A DNA stretch of 64,000 bases from Byssothecium circinans (lineage: Eukaryota; Ascomycota; Dothideomycetes; Pleosporales; Massarinaceae): the NCBI GenBank assembly GCA_010015675.1, contig ML976977.1, positions 1,271,858-1,335,857 on the forward strand. The letters run 5' to 3'. The position numbers and the translations under genes were made by a program. The notes under the pieces are model-generated. The model worked only from the letters and a program-made list of their open reading frames with translations. It had not been told where the DNA came from and did not search any database. Positions within the stretch are counted from its first letter, which is position 1; the number at the start of each line of letters is the position of its first letter. Below are positions 20,676-31,653 of this stretch, piece by piece.

Positions 20676-22028
20676 CTAGTCAAGAGTTTTCGCGCATTCA
20701 TCGTCATATGCCTGCAACTGATCCATTTTCATCTCAACGAAAGGCTCCAAGCCCACACGTGCCTCTTCATCCAGCGACTCAATACCGGCACTACCCTCCT
20801 TCATGCAACGGTCAAAGAGAACTTCCTCATCGAACGGTTTCCGAGCCGCATAATCGAACCAGAAACGTTTCTCGGCCCACGACTCACGCATAAGGACAGA
20901 AAGACGCTTTCCATCATCTGAGCCCTCTCTTGCCTTCTCAACTCGTTCCATCGCCTGCAAAAATTGCTCCAAGCGAGGTTTGTAAGCCTCCACAAAGTCT
21001 TCGATGGTTCGACCTCGAATGATATAGGAGTCGGGTCCCGCCAGTACCAACCACCAGGGCGGGTCGGAAGAGAACTGGCTAGGCATGGAGTTGGTGAACT
21101 CGAGATCCAGAACAGCCTTAATACGGAGAGTAGTTGGATCCACAAGAATGTTTTGAGGCCGGAAATCGTCGCAGAAGATCTTGAAAGGGCCTTGGTCATT
21201 AACACAATACCTGTCAACTGACTTCGCAAATAAATGGCGAGCGATATATCGATCGCGGGCCTCTACCTGACTGCGACAGAGATTGCGCTGGGTCCAGAGA
21301 TGCGTTTTGTGTTCAGAAACGAGATTCCGAAAGTATTCGCTTGCAGATGCGAACGGTCCTTTGGGAAACTTGTCCACGGGATAGAATGCCGTAGTTGCCA
21401 GCTCGTTCATGCTGTAGGTCAGGGGCCTCCTTGTGACAGCCCAAGAGCCCGTGGAAGATGCTTTGGAGATGGCTCCGATGTGGTCGAAATTGAATTTGTA
21501 GAGTTGAAGGGTGATATCAGCGAGTTGAGAGAAGACATTGTCTAACGTTTCGTCGTCAACCTGAGGGTTCAAGTAGTGGTTTTTCTTGTTTCCAGGATCT
21601 TTGAGGATATCGGAGAGGTCAACCCCTTCCACGAAGTCTGAGATCATGAAAGGACCCAAATGCTGTGGGCTATCTTCAGTAAGTCCCCAGCTGATCAAGC
21701 GCGGAACGGGAATGGTGGTATTCTCTTGGAGGAATTGGATGACCTGGACCTCGTTCTCGATCTTCTCGTCTCGAAACGTCGTGTGCCCCGGACCTGGGAA
21801 CCGAATTATGGCATCTGGGGTTTCGTCGCTGTACGTGATCCGGAGGCAAAAGTTGAAAGAGCCTTGGATCCAATCGAGGACTTCTGCTCCACGTCCTGGC
21901 CGGCGACTGGCGACAAAGGCCGCAATTTCTTCCTTCGCGTCGAGGACCCGGGTTTTCCACTCTTCGTACTGATTGTCGCCAATCTTCTCCGCGAGCGAAT
22001 CGAAAAAATTCATGCCGCTAGGTTGCAT
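20676..22028 (-). CDS. Aminoglycoside-phosphotransferase-like kinase
   Basis: Open frame; I take ATG 22028 (MQPSGMNFFDSLAEK), giving 450 residues. The frame stays open to 22217, where an upstream start would add a hydrophobic, Cys-rich stretch that looks less like the family. Fungal APH/choline-kinase fold: WIQGSFNFCLRITY near residue 55 resembles the nucleotide loop, IIRFPGPG and ENEVQVIQFL follow, and the catalytic loop is IFCDDFRPQNILVD with LDLEF as the metal-binding Asp. Cys replaces the usual His of the HxD Brenner motif, while Asp and Asn are kept. Fungal genomes hold many such kinases with unknown small-molecule substrates. Antibiotic resistance should not be inferred. Confidence 0.8.
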   Translation of the reverse strand: MQPSGMNFFDSLAEKIGDNQYEEWKTRVLDAKEEIAAFVASRRPGRGAEVLDWIQGSFNFCLRITYSDETPDAIIRFPGPGHTTFRDEKIENEVQVIQFLQENTTIPVPRLISWGLTEDSPQHLGPFMISDFVEGVDLSDILKDPGNKKNHYLNPQVDDETLDNVFSQLADITLQLYKFNFDHIGAISKASSTGSWAVTRRPLTYSMNELATTAFYPVDKFPKGPFASASEYFRNLVSEHKTHLWTQRNLCRSQVEARDRYIARHLFAKSVDRYCVNDQGPFKIFCDDFRPQNILVDPTTLRIKAVLDLEFTNSMPSQFSSDPPWWLVLAGPDSYIIRGRTIEDFVEAYKPRLEQFLQAMERVEKAREGSDDGKRLSVLMRESWAEKRFWFDYAARKPFDEEVLFDRCMKEGSAGIESLDEEARVGLEPFVEMKMDQLQAYDDECAKTLD

Positions 22029-22871
22029 TGAATGGAAGATTGATGCTGCGGGGACTTCACACGAGAAGAAATGTCGAAGATGGGGCGTAAAAGAAGCAGG
22101 CTGCTGACAAAGACCGCAATTCCTCTGAACACAAAAAGCTTCAAGACAGGTTACAGCTAGCGACGAACCTAGTATATTTATGCTGATGAAAGACATGAAA
22201 AGGTCAGCGGATGCCAAGTGCTGCGCCGCTCAGCACGTTTAAAGTGACCGCTAGAGTTGGCATCTTGCGAAGCCTTTCGATACAAATAAGGTTGATTTAT
22301 ATTGACGATACGGGTAACTAATAATACTGACCTCTTTCCATATTTCATAAGATAAGGCACTGAACTCCGCGCTATCCAGGAATGGTCGAGTGGTAAACGA
22401 GTACCTAGGCATCAATATAGCCACGTGATGGCCAGGTGATCACATGCAAGTCTGGCTTGTTTAGCGCGTCAGAAGAGGTTAGCGTAGGCAAATGACATCG
22501 TGCGGAAACTGTCTAGATGCGGCTGCACCACCATCTCTACTTGAATTAACTGGAATGTTACGACTTTCGCATCGCTTGATTAACATAACGCAGGTCAAGA
22601 TGGATAGAACCTATCTAATTCGCACGGGCGCGCATGTAAAAATGTACAGCAACTAACGTGGTTATGTCACTGCCTGTGTAGCCTGGGGCCCCTAAATGCG
22701 ATTACCAGGGCGTTAGTGCTGTCACGTGAGACCTACATCTGCATTTAAGTTCTTAAAGGCACCCACATTGTGATCTACATCCGTGCTTGGAGAATTCACG
22801 AGCTAGCAGAAGGCCAGTATTCTTCCACGTTCCAATCACAACTACGAATAGTCAGCCTCTCCGATAGAATC
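22029..22871. other. Intergenic, 0.8 kb
   Basis: Contains CACGTGAT/ATCACATG half-sites around 22421-22446 and CACGTGAG near 22724, which might be worn transposon ends, but no target duplication or element body is visible. No gene recognised. Confidence 0.35.
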
Positions 22872-23235
22872 ATGACAGAACCAATGGTTTTTTGCCAGGG
22901 GAAGGCAACGCGAGAGAAGTTATCACCGCCAATATCCAGAGATATCTTGGGCCCGATGCTTTGGTCCGGCCGGTGTACAGGACGGAAGACAGGGCTATTA
23001 GATTGCTGCACCCCGGGTTCTGACCTAGTTGATGATACAGGATTTTCGATTAGACATATAGCGATGGGAAAGCGAAAGACGGGCAGAACATATTGGGATA
23101 GAGAGTTATCTTACCAGGTGCTCAGATTCACCCCGGAACTACTGCTTTCCCCGCTTACTCTAGTGTACCCAACGGTCGTCGTAAGTTGTGTCACTGCTGT
23201 TCTATATTTAGTTCATTTGGCTGACGGGGGATACC
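22872..23235 (+). pseudogene. Remnant of a fungal YLGPxAxVRP-type hypothetical protein
   Basis: From about 22883 one frame reads NGFLPGEGN then REVITANIQRYLGPDALVRP, the signature of a widespread Pezizomycotina protein of unknown function as I recall it (YLGP.A.VRP followed by a GYLI.TPGP.L segment). The TPG segment appears here in a different frame (CTPGSDLVDDTGFS near 23005-23060), so at least one indel separates the two. The original frame then meets TGA and TAG stops. No intact gene can be assembled. It directly precedes the zinc-finger remnant on the same strand and may be part of the same ancient locus. Confidence 0.5.
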
Positions 23236-23339
23236 ATTAGAGTATTCTCTTTCCCAGCAGCCACAAAATCCTAGTGGCTTCGACAACAGGAGGGGTCGTC
23301 ACATGGCGATTCATAATGCCGCTGAGCCGAGAGCCTCAA

Positions 23340-24632
23340 ATCTTCTCAGGAATGGAATGGTTATCTTAACCCCAACGATCCAGAGTTTCAAACGACATGG
23401 GCGAAAAGGCAGTCTCTTCTCTCTTCTCGTCACGAGCAAGCAGACCTTCACAATATCGAAGAGGATGGGTCCGAATATACTCTACGCCTCATGGGTAGCA
23501 AGGATAAGTCGTCCTCCCAAGATGTAACAGCGACGAGAGTTATGAAACCTCATGCCATGATCTCTTCAAACCGCATGAACAAAGACACCAAGAGTTCCGA
23601 AGAGGTGATCACAATTTTGGCACGAAGACCGAAATTAGCACACAGAAAGACCAACAACTGCAAGATGCGGGTAGTTATTGGGATAGATTCACACTAGGTT
23701 GGCTTATTCAGCAAATACGTAGTGGCATATTGTTCGAAAACCCCGATCTTTGGGAGGCGCCCAATGAAGACGGAGATGGAACCTTTACAGAGTCAAGTCG
23801 TGGTAGGCCTACTGGTGGTGTTCAGTCTGAATCCCAAAACAAAAGCAGTCGAAGTAAAGGCAAAAAGCCGGAATACGGAGAAAAAGTACCAGGAGAGGGC
23901 GATGGCGACAAGGATTACCCATGAAAGCGGATATCAGTCGCTCATTCTTCGAGAAAGACTATTGGAGCAAGACTAAGGTGCCCGTTTACCGTTATGACCC
24001 TAACAAGTACTGCCCGCAATCTTGTAGTAGCTGTCTAGGATTTCCCGATATGACAAGACTAGGGTGAGTTATTTCCAAATGTATACACCAGTGAGCGAGA
24101 GGACTGACGAGATTATAGACAACACATAAAGAGAGCACATCTACAACCTGAGAGGTGCCCTCGTTGTCCGGTGGAGATGAAACCAAGGGAACTCCGAGAA
24201 TATCTCGAAGTCCCAGCCGCGGACATATGTGCAGAAATTCTGGAGCCTGAAGACGGCCGCCTTAGCCCAGATGCATGGGAGAATATAGAAATCAACAAGC
24301 CCCCAATATAGGTTCGCAAATCAATGGAAGAAAAATGGAAGATACTCCACAGTGCTTTGTTTCCCTATGACACAAGAGTTCCTTCGTCATGTAAGCCTTA
24401 GCCCATGAATATCTGTACATCCACTAAGTCTAGGTAGATGCAACAACTGTAATGATACATCATTTGCAAGATCCTCTCGTTACCTACATCTAAGACAAGC
24501 CCTCCCAGCAGTAGAAATTGAGAGTAACATGTCAGTGAGACTAACGAAAGGTATATTGCAATTTGATCTATTCCATCTCAAACCACCTTTTAGCAGCTCC
24601 ACCTCGCTTCAGCCCTCCAACTCTTAATTTCC
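23340..24632 (+). pseudogene. Remnant of a fungal C2H2 zinc-finger protein gene
   Basis: Homologous segments occur in order but in shifting frames. First come a charged low-complexity N-terminal part and GSYWDRFTLGWLIQQ. Near 23975-23985 RLRCPF in one frame is followed by YRYDPNKYCPQSCSSC in another, consistent with one missing T. The 55-bp intron (24064-24118, GTGAGT, CTGAC branch, ATAG) is still intact and joins FPDMTRLG to QHIKRAHLQPERCPRC. This order (ACPFYRYDP, then a C2H2-like HIKRxH, then CPRC, later EKWKILHSALFPYD and a helical tail) is a common Pezizomycotina zinc-finger architecture. Lesions: TGA at about 23922, the frameshift, and TAG at 24309-24311 just before VRKSMEEKWKIL. A second 43-bp intron (24391-24433) precedes the tail RYLHLRQALP. 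Clearly dead or dying. Confidence 0.7.
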
Positions 24633-24646
24633 CCAAGCCAACAACC

Positions 24647-25679
24647 CTATAAATGCAAATCCAGCTTCCCCAACTCATCACACCACTCAACCAATTTCTT
24701 GAAATTATCCGGCTCAAACGCTGAATGCCCAGCCGTAGCCCCAAAATACAACTCCGACTTCGGCAGGCGCTTATGAATCTCATACGCAGCCCTAGGCGGA
24801 CACACAAGATCATACCTCCCCTGCACGATCCTTGTCGGAATATGTTTAATCTTCTCACACCCATTCAACAGCTGGTCTTTCCCGAGGAAACACCCGTTGA
24901 CAAAGCAATGAACCTCCATGCACCCATGCGTCTTATTCCACGCATAGTCTTCCAACTTTTCTTCAAGTTCCTCGGTCTCTGTTACCAACTTGCTTACACT
25001 GGTTTCCCATCTGTTCCACTCGCGAGCCGCCTTGCGAGCGACTTCAGGGTCGTCGGACATGATGAGTTCGTGGTATGCCTTCAGCGGATCGTCTCGCTTC
25101 TCCTCAGGCAGGTAGGCGATGAAACGATCATACTCCTTGGGGTACAAGTTCGCAGTCAAATGTCCCTTCATCACCAGATCTAACTCTTTCATCGTGCCTA
25201 GAAACACGCCGCGAATGACGAGGGACCCGCACGCATTGGGATGCGCCTGCGCGTAAGCGAGTGCGAGGGTGGACCCCCAGGATCCGCCGAAGACCATGTG
25301 CCATTTCTTGATGGCAAGGTGCTCGCGCAATTTCTCGATGTCGGAAACGAGGGCTTGCGTGTTGTTGTCGCGCGTTTCGGCGCTGGGGGTGGATTGTCCG
25401 GCGCCGCGTTGGTCGAGGAGCACGATGTGGAAGATGGCGGGGTCGAAGAAGGCTGCGTTGGTGGGGCTGCATCCTGAACCTCCTGGGCCGCCGTGGAGGA
25501 ATATCACTGGGAAGGGAGTCAGGATTGTGATGGGGATGTGGGGTGTTGGGTCGGAAAAACTCACCTGGTTTGCCATCGGGTTTTCCGTATCGACTGTAGT
25601 GGATGCGGTGGATATCACTGACTTGCAAATCGCCGGTGTTGAAAGTGTATGCGTGTTCGTAGCCTTTTGGTTGAGACAT
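24647..25679 (-). CDS. Proline iminopeptidase (alpha/beta hydrolase, S33)
   Basis: Two exons, 25679-25565 and 25506-24647. The 58-bp intron runs from GTGAGT to CCCAG and splits the Pro-Val junction; the product is 324 residues, the normal length for the family. The sequence starts MSQPKGYEHAYTFNTGDLQV. HGGPGG forms the oxyanion region, GGSWGS holds the nucleophile Ser, GRYDLVCPP the Asp and AGHSAF the His. LLDQRGAGQSTP is the typical DQRGxGxS signature. Known role: removes N-terminal proline from small peptides in the cytosol. The frame open upstream to 25762 is intron/UTR read-through in another frame and not coding. Confidence 0.9.
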
Positions 25680-26276
25680 TGTGAAGCAGCAATAGTTTTC
25701 TTAAGTTCCGGAAGAGAGAGTAGCAGTAAAGCTTTATATTGAAGTTTTTTTACGGGACCCACTGTTGCCTAATGTATTGGATGTATGAACGGGTCGGAAA
25801 AGGAAGCGCTGTCTCACTACTAAATAACTCTACTCCTCATATCCGAAGAAGGGCAGGAGTAATCATGCAGCCAGTTCTATGCGAGCCAATCAAATATGGT
25901 TAAATCCTGGAAATGCGCACGTCAGTATAATCCGGGTGAACTGCAACACCATAAGAAAAATACCTTGTTGCGCAGTATGAGGAGTAGTGAGAGGTTTCGT
26001 TCTAATGTCGGTTTGCGGTGTCCTAATATCTCGTCGAACTTCTTTTAGATTAATCATTAAGTGCATTAAGGCTTAGAGGGGCAAGTTCTAGCAATTGCAA
26101 GCATAATACCATCGCCTTGTGAACCCTATGTATGAATCCCCAGGTACTAATGCTATCCTAGCAATAGCCTGTCATTCATAACTTTGGAAGGAGAGAATGA
26201 AAGAACGCCAGACCGCATTTGCACGATGGAAAGCAGCCCTAGGCCTTTGCCACATGGCCTCACTCACACTCTGCCC
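25680..26276. other. Intergenic, 0.6 kb
   Basis: Contains a perfect 12-bp inverted repeat, CTACTCCTCATA at 25830-25841 and its complement at 25976-25987, about 134 bp apart. No target duplication is visible, so I do not call an element. No gene. Confidence 0.5.
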
Positions 26277-27204
26277 CTAAATCCCATCTTCGTACCACTC
26301 CTTCGCCATGTCGATCCATATCTGAAACTCCTTCTCGCTGCAATATGATCCCCAATGCGACCGCCGGCAAGCATTCACGAAACCATCGTCCATAGCCTCC
26401 TTACTCGGCATAAACCGAAGATTCTTCACTGTCTTCCCCATCTTGATGATCGCATCTCGGTATCTCCCGTTTGAGGCGTTGAGGACTTGGTCGCGAACGT
26501 TGTGCCAGAGGGGAGGAAAGAACAGGTTGGTGAATTTGGGGTTGTTCCTGGTATCAAGTTAGTGGGGCTCATTGAGAGGTGCGTCAGTGTTATCGACGCT
26601 AGTTGAATGGACCGCTCGTACCCAGACTCAAGACTTATGATGTTGGAGAGGTACGTACCAGTTGTTGATATTGCGGAAGACGTGGAGAAGAAGGTACCCG
26701 GTGCGCATGAATGCGGTGGCGGGGTTGTTGGCGTCAAAGTGGAAGCAGGGCACGTGGAGATGAATTGTGGTGTTCGGATGGGCGGCGCAATAGTCGAAGA
26801 GCATGATGATCTGCTCCATGACCTGAGTTAAAAGTCAGTAAAGCTTACCCAAATGCTTGACAGTGCGCACTAAGCGTGCAATAGCCAAACTGCCCCCTTT
26901 GTCTTGCCGCGCTCCATATACATACCTTTCCATCCATCAGCCAATCCATCGCATTATGCCCAACTTTCAATTTCGGCGTCTGGAGGGTCTCGGTGATGAT
27001 GAATTTCTGGAACAAGTCAAGCTGTCGTGGGTTGCAATGATCGATGAAATAGCGGAATCCACGAATAACGATTGGGTTGTCGTCGGTGACGGGATCTGAG
27101 GGATCGGTGAAGTAGACCGAATCCTGGCGGCCCTCAACTTTGGCGGTGGCCATGGTGGATGTAGTTGGTGCAGGAGTTAGAGAGCGAGTGGGGCTGTTGA
27201 CCAT
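26277..27204 (-). CDS. Hypothetical protein, three exons
   Basis: Exons 27204-26926, 26822-26659 and 26547-26277, with introns GTATGT...TCAG and GTACGT...CCAG. The frame stays intact over 237 residues to TAG. The start may instead be the internal ATG at 27153 (MATAKVEG). The middle reads RGFRYFIDHCNPRQLDLFQK, then DYCAAHPNTTIHLHVPCFHF, and the C-terminal part has an ACRRSHWGSYCSEKEFQIWI-like segment. It is rich in aromatic residues, His and Cys and is probably a compact globular domain. No signal peptide or membrane segment. I do not recognise the family; clean splicing supports a real gene. Confidence 0.65.
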
Positions 27205-27618
27205 TAAATTTATATGATGAAGCTTTGCTGTTAGTAATGTGGCAGTGACTGCGTTCTGCTGCCTTCAGTAGTGTTTGTGGCGCGTGCCTCTCGAAAGTTC
27301 CTGCCTATCGTACTGCTTTCTTTCCATCAAACACAAACAGTCCGCTAGCTCACCGCCAACTCCAGCCTATCATTGTTCTCTCACCTGAGAAAGTGCGATT
27401 AGAAACAGAGGAAGGAGCGACATCCACTCACGCACTCCCCAATCACCAAAACCGAATTTCATTCACGCCCGGTCTCCCATTCATGCCCATCAACCGCAAA
27501 TTGTCATTTCTGCCAGCCTGATAGGATCCCCAGAGCCACTATCCACAAACCCATCCATCCCCGAACATCCCCCCCACTCTCATCACTACCGCAGCACCCA
27601 ATAGCGCCAGCTCCGACA
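27205..27618. other. Intergenic, 0.4 kb
   Basis: Probable divergent promoter between the hypothetical gene and the small membrane-protein frame; no motif recognised. Confidence 0.4.
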
Positions 27619-28038
27619 ATGCCTCCTCCGCCAATCCCCCTCCCACTCGTCAATCCGCGCAACACCACATCCCCGCACCAACAACACAAAACATCAACCA
27701 TCAAACCTTTCGACTACACACATCCCATCCACCTCAAGGTCCTACGTCCTTTGACCTACGTTGCACTAGAGGGCTTACTTGAGTTTCTTATCACGGCGTA
27801 TGGTATTTGGGCAGCGTTTTACTTGGTGTATATTTGCATCTGTGGGGTGGCGTGGGTGGTGAGGAAGGGGAAGAAGTGGAGAGGGGGTAGGAAGGGAGGG
27901 GGGTTGGAGGAGATGAGCTTGGTGGTTGCTGGGAAAGATGGAGAGGATCGGATTGGGAATGAGAATGATGGGGTTGAGAGACACATGGCTGAAGGTGGCA
28001 GGAATGGAGGTGGACGGGAACGACGACAAACACTGTGA
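27619..28038 (+). CDS. Small predicted membrane protein
   Basis: Open frame of 139 residues from ATG 27619. The N-terminus is Pro-rich. A hydrophobic stretch of about 40 residues follows (LRPLTYVALEGLLEFLITAY and WAAFYLVYICICGVAWVV), long enough for two membrane passes or one long segment. The basic KGKKWRGGRKGG comes directly after it, consistent with the positive-inside rule. The tail is Gly/Arg/Glu-rich and probably disordered. No family recognised. It converges on the dienelactone hydrolase gene 130 bp away. Confidence 0.45.
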   Translation: MPPPPIPLPLVNPRNTTSPHQQHKTSTIKPFDYTHPIHLKVLRPLTYVALEGLLEFLITAYGIWAAFYLVYICICGVAWVVRKGKKWRGGRKGGGLEEMSLVVAGKDGEDRIGNENDGVERHMAEGGRNGGGRERRQTL

Positions 28039-28167
28039 CCTCTTCTCTTATTCTTTCTTCGACTTCTACGACTACACTTCCCCTACACCGCTGTTTTCAA
28101 CACCAAACTCTACTGTCTCATCCCAACGCCTACGCTGAGAAAAGCCGAGAGACACAAGAAATATCCC

Positions 28168-29191
28168 TTACGCGTTCTGAAGGTACTCGTCAAACCAAGC
28201 CACAGCCTGCAAGAACGCTTGCTCCTTGGCAAACTTCTGCCTCTTCTTCGACGGATCGCCGCGCACAGCAAAGCCGTGCTCGACGTCAGAGAAGAGGTTG
28301 AGTTGGTAAGGCACGTCAAGCTTGAGGAGGATGGCTTCTGTTTCGCGGCGCTTCTCAGCGGGGAAGACTTGATCGGTCTCTGTTGTTTTTCATTGTTAGC
28401 ACTGTTTGCGTTTATAGTTGAACTCAGGAGTCATAATCCGCGTATTTCTTGCAAGAATAGTCGCGTGTGACCATGGAAGAGTGAAGAAGTCTCCTATACA
28501 TACCGGCCGCCGCAATACTCAACGGCCCTTTAATCCCCTTCAACTCCTCTGCATCCACAAAGCTCGGATGAGCCGTATATCCCGCATCAATCCCACCCGC
28601 TTCCAATCCCTTCAACCATCTACACACGTATTTCCCTCCAAAACAGTATCCCACACCACCAAGTTTCTTGACACTGAAGTTACTTCGCAGACCCTCGATG
28701 GTGGCTTCGATGATAGGGTCGACGGTAGGTACGCGAGGCATTTTGTTCGCGATATAGTCTTGGATGTTGAAGTTGCCGTTGAGGCTGGCTTCATTGCCGT
28801 TGAATAAGTCGGGAATGACTGCGAAGTAGCCGTTGGCGGCGAACTGGTCGGCGATGCTGGGGGAGGGATCAGCTAGAAGGACGGACTGATGGACGGAACG
28901 GTGTTGGTGGAGTGTTGAAGGGAAGGTGATGCGAGAGGCGGAGGTCATACAGTCGAACGTTGTTGAAGCCATAACCCATGATATCAGTGAGGATAATGAC
29001 GGCATTTTGGGTGCTTTTGTCTTCGGGGTAGCTGACATAGTTCTTGACTTTAGCTCTGGTTAGCTATCACGAAGCTATCGCGAAACTTCAGAATAAGACG
29101 CACTGCCACCGATCGTTTTCTCCTCACCAGTGGGTGCGCCTTCATGCTTGACACCGACTGTGCAGCAGCGGCCGATGGGGTTAGAAGCCAT
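28168..29191 (-). CDS. Dienelactone hydrolase family protein
   Basis: Four exons: 29191-29104, about 29053-28951, 28856-28504 and 28379-28168, giving about 251 residues. The first acceptor is uncertain; two AGs 2 nt apart both lie after a GCTAAC, and I chose the one that keeps frame with donor GTGCGT. The start reads MASNPIGRCCTVGVKHEGAP, typical of fungal family members. GVGYCFGGKY contains the Cys nucleophile, ETDQVFPAEKR the Asp and VEHGFAVRGD the His. The family hydrolyses carboxymethylenebutenolide-type lactones, but in fungi most members have unknown physiological substrates. Cytosolic; no signal peptide. Confidence 0.85.
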
Positions 29192-29743
29192 TGTGAAGGA
29201 TGTTGAGTCTGTAGAAGTGGAAGGGTCGAAGTAGTTCCACTTTTAGAGGTTTAGGGGAAGGTGATCAGATGGAGCTTGAGAAGTGAAAGAGAGTAGACTG
29301 GAATTGAAACTGAAAATCGGCGAACAGCGGCTAAAAATATATACCTTCAGTTGCGTTACCTCAGCATCTTACACCCAATGCCGAGGAAAATGCCCCTCGG
29401 TGGGGCATGATGGATATCTGGATGCAGGGATCGCAAGGCTGCAAGCCATGACGCAAAGAGAACGCTAGCGAAGCTTACCTCAATTGGCGAACATTGAAGA
29501 TATTCGCATACATATCCTCGTAGAGTCATACGAATATGCAGTTGTTGCGGGCTACCTTTGGCTACGCGACAGACAGAATGCAATGCGAGATACGTTCCAC
29601 CGCCGGAGAGTCAATGGCCGAATAGGATTGCTACTGGGACGTCCACCGAGCGAGCAACGATCAACCAATGAAGGGCAAGAACTAGGAATGTATACTCTAC
29701 CAATACATAAACCTCGAGAGCACTACTGAGAAGGATTGCAATA
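29192..29743. other. Intergenic, 0.55 kb
   Basis: Promoter of the dienelactone hydrolase gene and 3' flank of the Cir_N protein gene; nothing else recognised. Confidence 0.4.
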
Positions 29744-31010
29744 TCAACGGGAACTATGCCTGTTGCGACCATATTCTCTTCCGTCGGGCTCGTGTCGGGA
29801 TGATGATTTGCGGACATATCGGTCTTTCGCACGATCTTGACTCCGGCTGCGACTACGCACGGAGAGTCCTGATCCGTGGTCACGGCCTCTTTCACGACTC
29901 CTGCTCCGACTACGATGATGACGGTGTCGATGTCGATACCTGTTTTGCTTCGAATCCCTATCTCCGTTGCGGGATCCCGAGTGTCCAGGCAGATGCAATG
30001 GGTCCCCCTCTTCCTCAACTCGCTCTCGCTTTTTCCTCTTTCCATGCCTGTCCCTCCGGGACTCTCGTTCTTGGGTCGCTCGTAGCTCCCTGAGTTCACG
30101 CTCCCGCTCATCTGCCCATTTCTTCTTATCGTTCTTGGACTTCTTGAGTTGGACTTGGGCTTTCTGCATGAAGGCAAAGGGGTCATTGGAGGTTATGCGA
30201 GCTTGTTCCCTCTCTTTACGGCGCGGATCTTCGTTACCCCAAACATCTTTGTTGCTGAAGCCCACGTGCTCCAACGACTTGTCACCCGCACCCGCACCCG
30301 CATTGTTGCTTGGGTCGGTAGTGCTCCGTTCGCCGGTAGTGTACCATGGCTGCTGCTCCAGGCCTCCACGCCCTGCTGCGTTGGAGAAGCGCATAGTGTA
30401 TTGGTCTTCCAAGGCGCGTTCCTTCTTCCTCTTATCTTTCTCCGCTTCCTCGTTCTTCTCACGCTTGGCAATCTCTTTTGTGTCTACGGGGAACAGACTT
30501 ATGTTCCCCGCATGATCAGCCAAAGGCGCATCATCGTCGGGTTTCCGCAGCTTCAACAGCTTCGCATCCCTGTCAATGCCTTCCTTCGGCGCCGTGGCAG
30601 ACGTCGCCAGTCGAATATCCATATCCGTATCGTCTTCCCCGAACAACTTCCTCCTCTTCCGCTCATGGCCCTCCCTCTGAATTGTCTTCTCATGCTTGCT
30701 CGTGTCTTCGCCTGGTAGCGGCGGCGGTGTTTCACCTCGGAGGATGGCAACTCGACGGGCGGCGTCGATTTCCTGCTGGCGCTCATCTTCGGCAGCTTCG
30801 CGAGCGGCGGCGGCAGCTTCATCGGCTTTTACACGGGCGATATTGGCGGAATTGTAGACGTTCCATGACTGGACTCGTCAGTACGTGATGTGATGTGATG
30901 ATGTTTCACCGTGCGTGTCGTGCGTACCTTTTTGCCCAGGAGGTGACTGTCGATTTATCAGCTCATAAGCGGACACACATGGTTAAGGAAAGAACCACAT
31001 ACAGAGGCAT
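29744..31010 (-). CDS. Cir_N-domain protein, LENG1-like (splicing-associated)
   Basis: Three exons: 31010-31003 (8 bp), 30946-30928 (19 bp) and 30868-29744, total 383 residues. The two micro-exons encode MPLHLLGKK and join to SWNVYNSANIARVKADEAA, giving the Cir_N motif (LLxKKSWxVxNxxNIxRVxxDE) at the extreme N-terminus. A long Ala/Glu/Arg helix and a QQPWYTTGERS segment follow, like the PPWY motif of LENG1 homologues. The C-terminal third is Arg/Ser/His-rich with RSRSRS repeats, as in splicing-associated proteins. The first two introns are 56 and 59 bp. Cwc25 shares the Cir_N domain and is the main alternative name, but the PWY motif favours LENG1. Nuclear by inference. Confidence 0.8.
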
Positions 31011-31653
31011 ATTGCGCAATTAGGACACGTCGCCGAACAGACGCGCTCAATGTCGAATGGTAAAGGCGCAGGCGGCGATCATCGTTGTTGCTCTGGCTTC
31101 CCCGCGAGTTGACACAGTTGCAGGGATCAAGGTGGGTCTAACGGCTTCGTTTGGCGTGGTCAGAGGAGCGTCCGGTCCAGGCACAGCACAAGGTTTGGCC
31201 CCAGCCCTTCAAGTTGTCAACCCCCCTCTCATCTATATATATCTATATTACTACCCCACGATCGCTGCCCCATCCACAAACTTGAATCATCCAATTACTG
31301 CATCCTTCGACGCATTGATCCCGGCAACCGCGTGCCTATTCTATCACATCCCACTACATCCTTCGTCGTACACGATCGTTCGCATACCCTATTCAAGGTT
31401 CGAGAAGAGGCGCTGAGCAGACCTTGTACCAAGGTGACAATGTACGACTGTAGAGTGAAGGTCCGCTGAAGAGGCGCATCAAAGTGTACTCCAGCCAGAG
31501 CAGGGGTGAAGGAAAGCATTCAGCCTCTCCGTAACTCAATTCGAGAGGACCTCTAGGACCTGCAGAAGCGATATACTCCGAGGCGCCTACCTATAAGCCT
31601 CAAACTCCGCGGCGACCACCATTTCTAATCCATATCTTGTATCACCTCGCGCA
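31011..31653. other. Divergent promoter region, 643 bp
   Basis: Lies between the Cir_N gene and the FlbE gene. Short TATATATC run near 31235; no further motif I can assign. Confidence 0.4.

Noticed and set aside
20676..22028. Antibiotic-resistance gene
   Set aside because: The APH fold is widespread in fungi with diverse substrates; nothing here indicates drug modification.
22421..22745. CACGTGAT-type inverted half-sites as transposon ends
   Set aside because: No target duplication, no matched terminal repeats and no interior features.
25830..25987. 12-bp perfect inverted repeat as a MITE
   Set aside because: Too short, with no target duplication and no second copy in the window.
29800..30718. 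Long plus-strand frames opposite the Cir_N gene
   Set aside because: Antisense shadows of the Arg/Ser-rich coding sequence.
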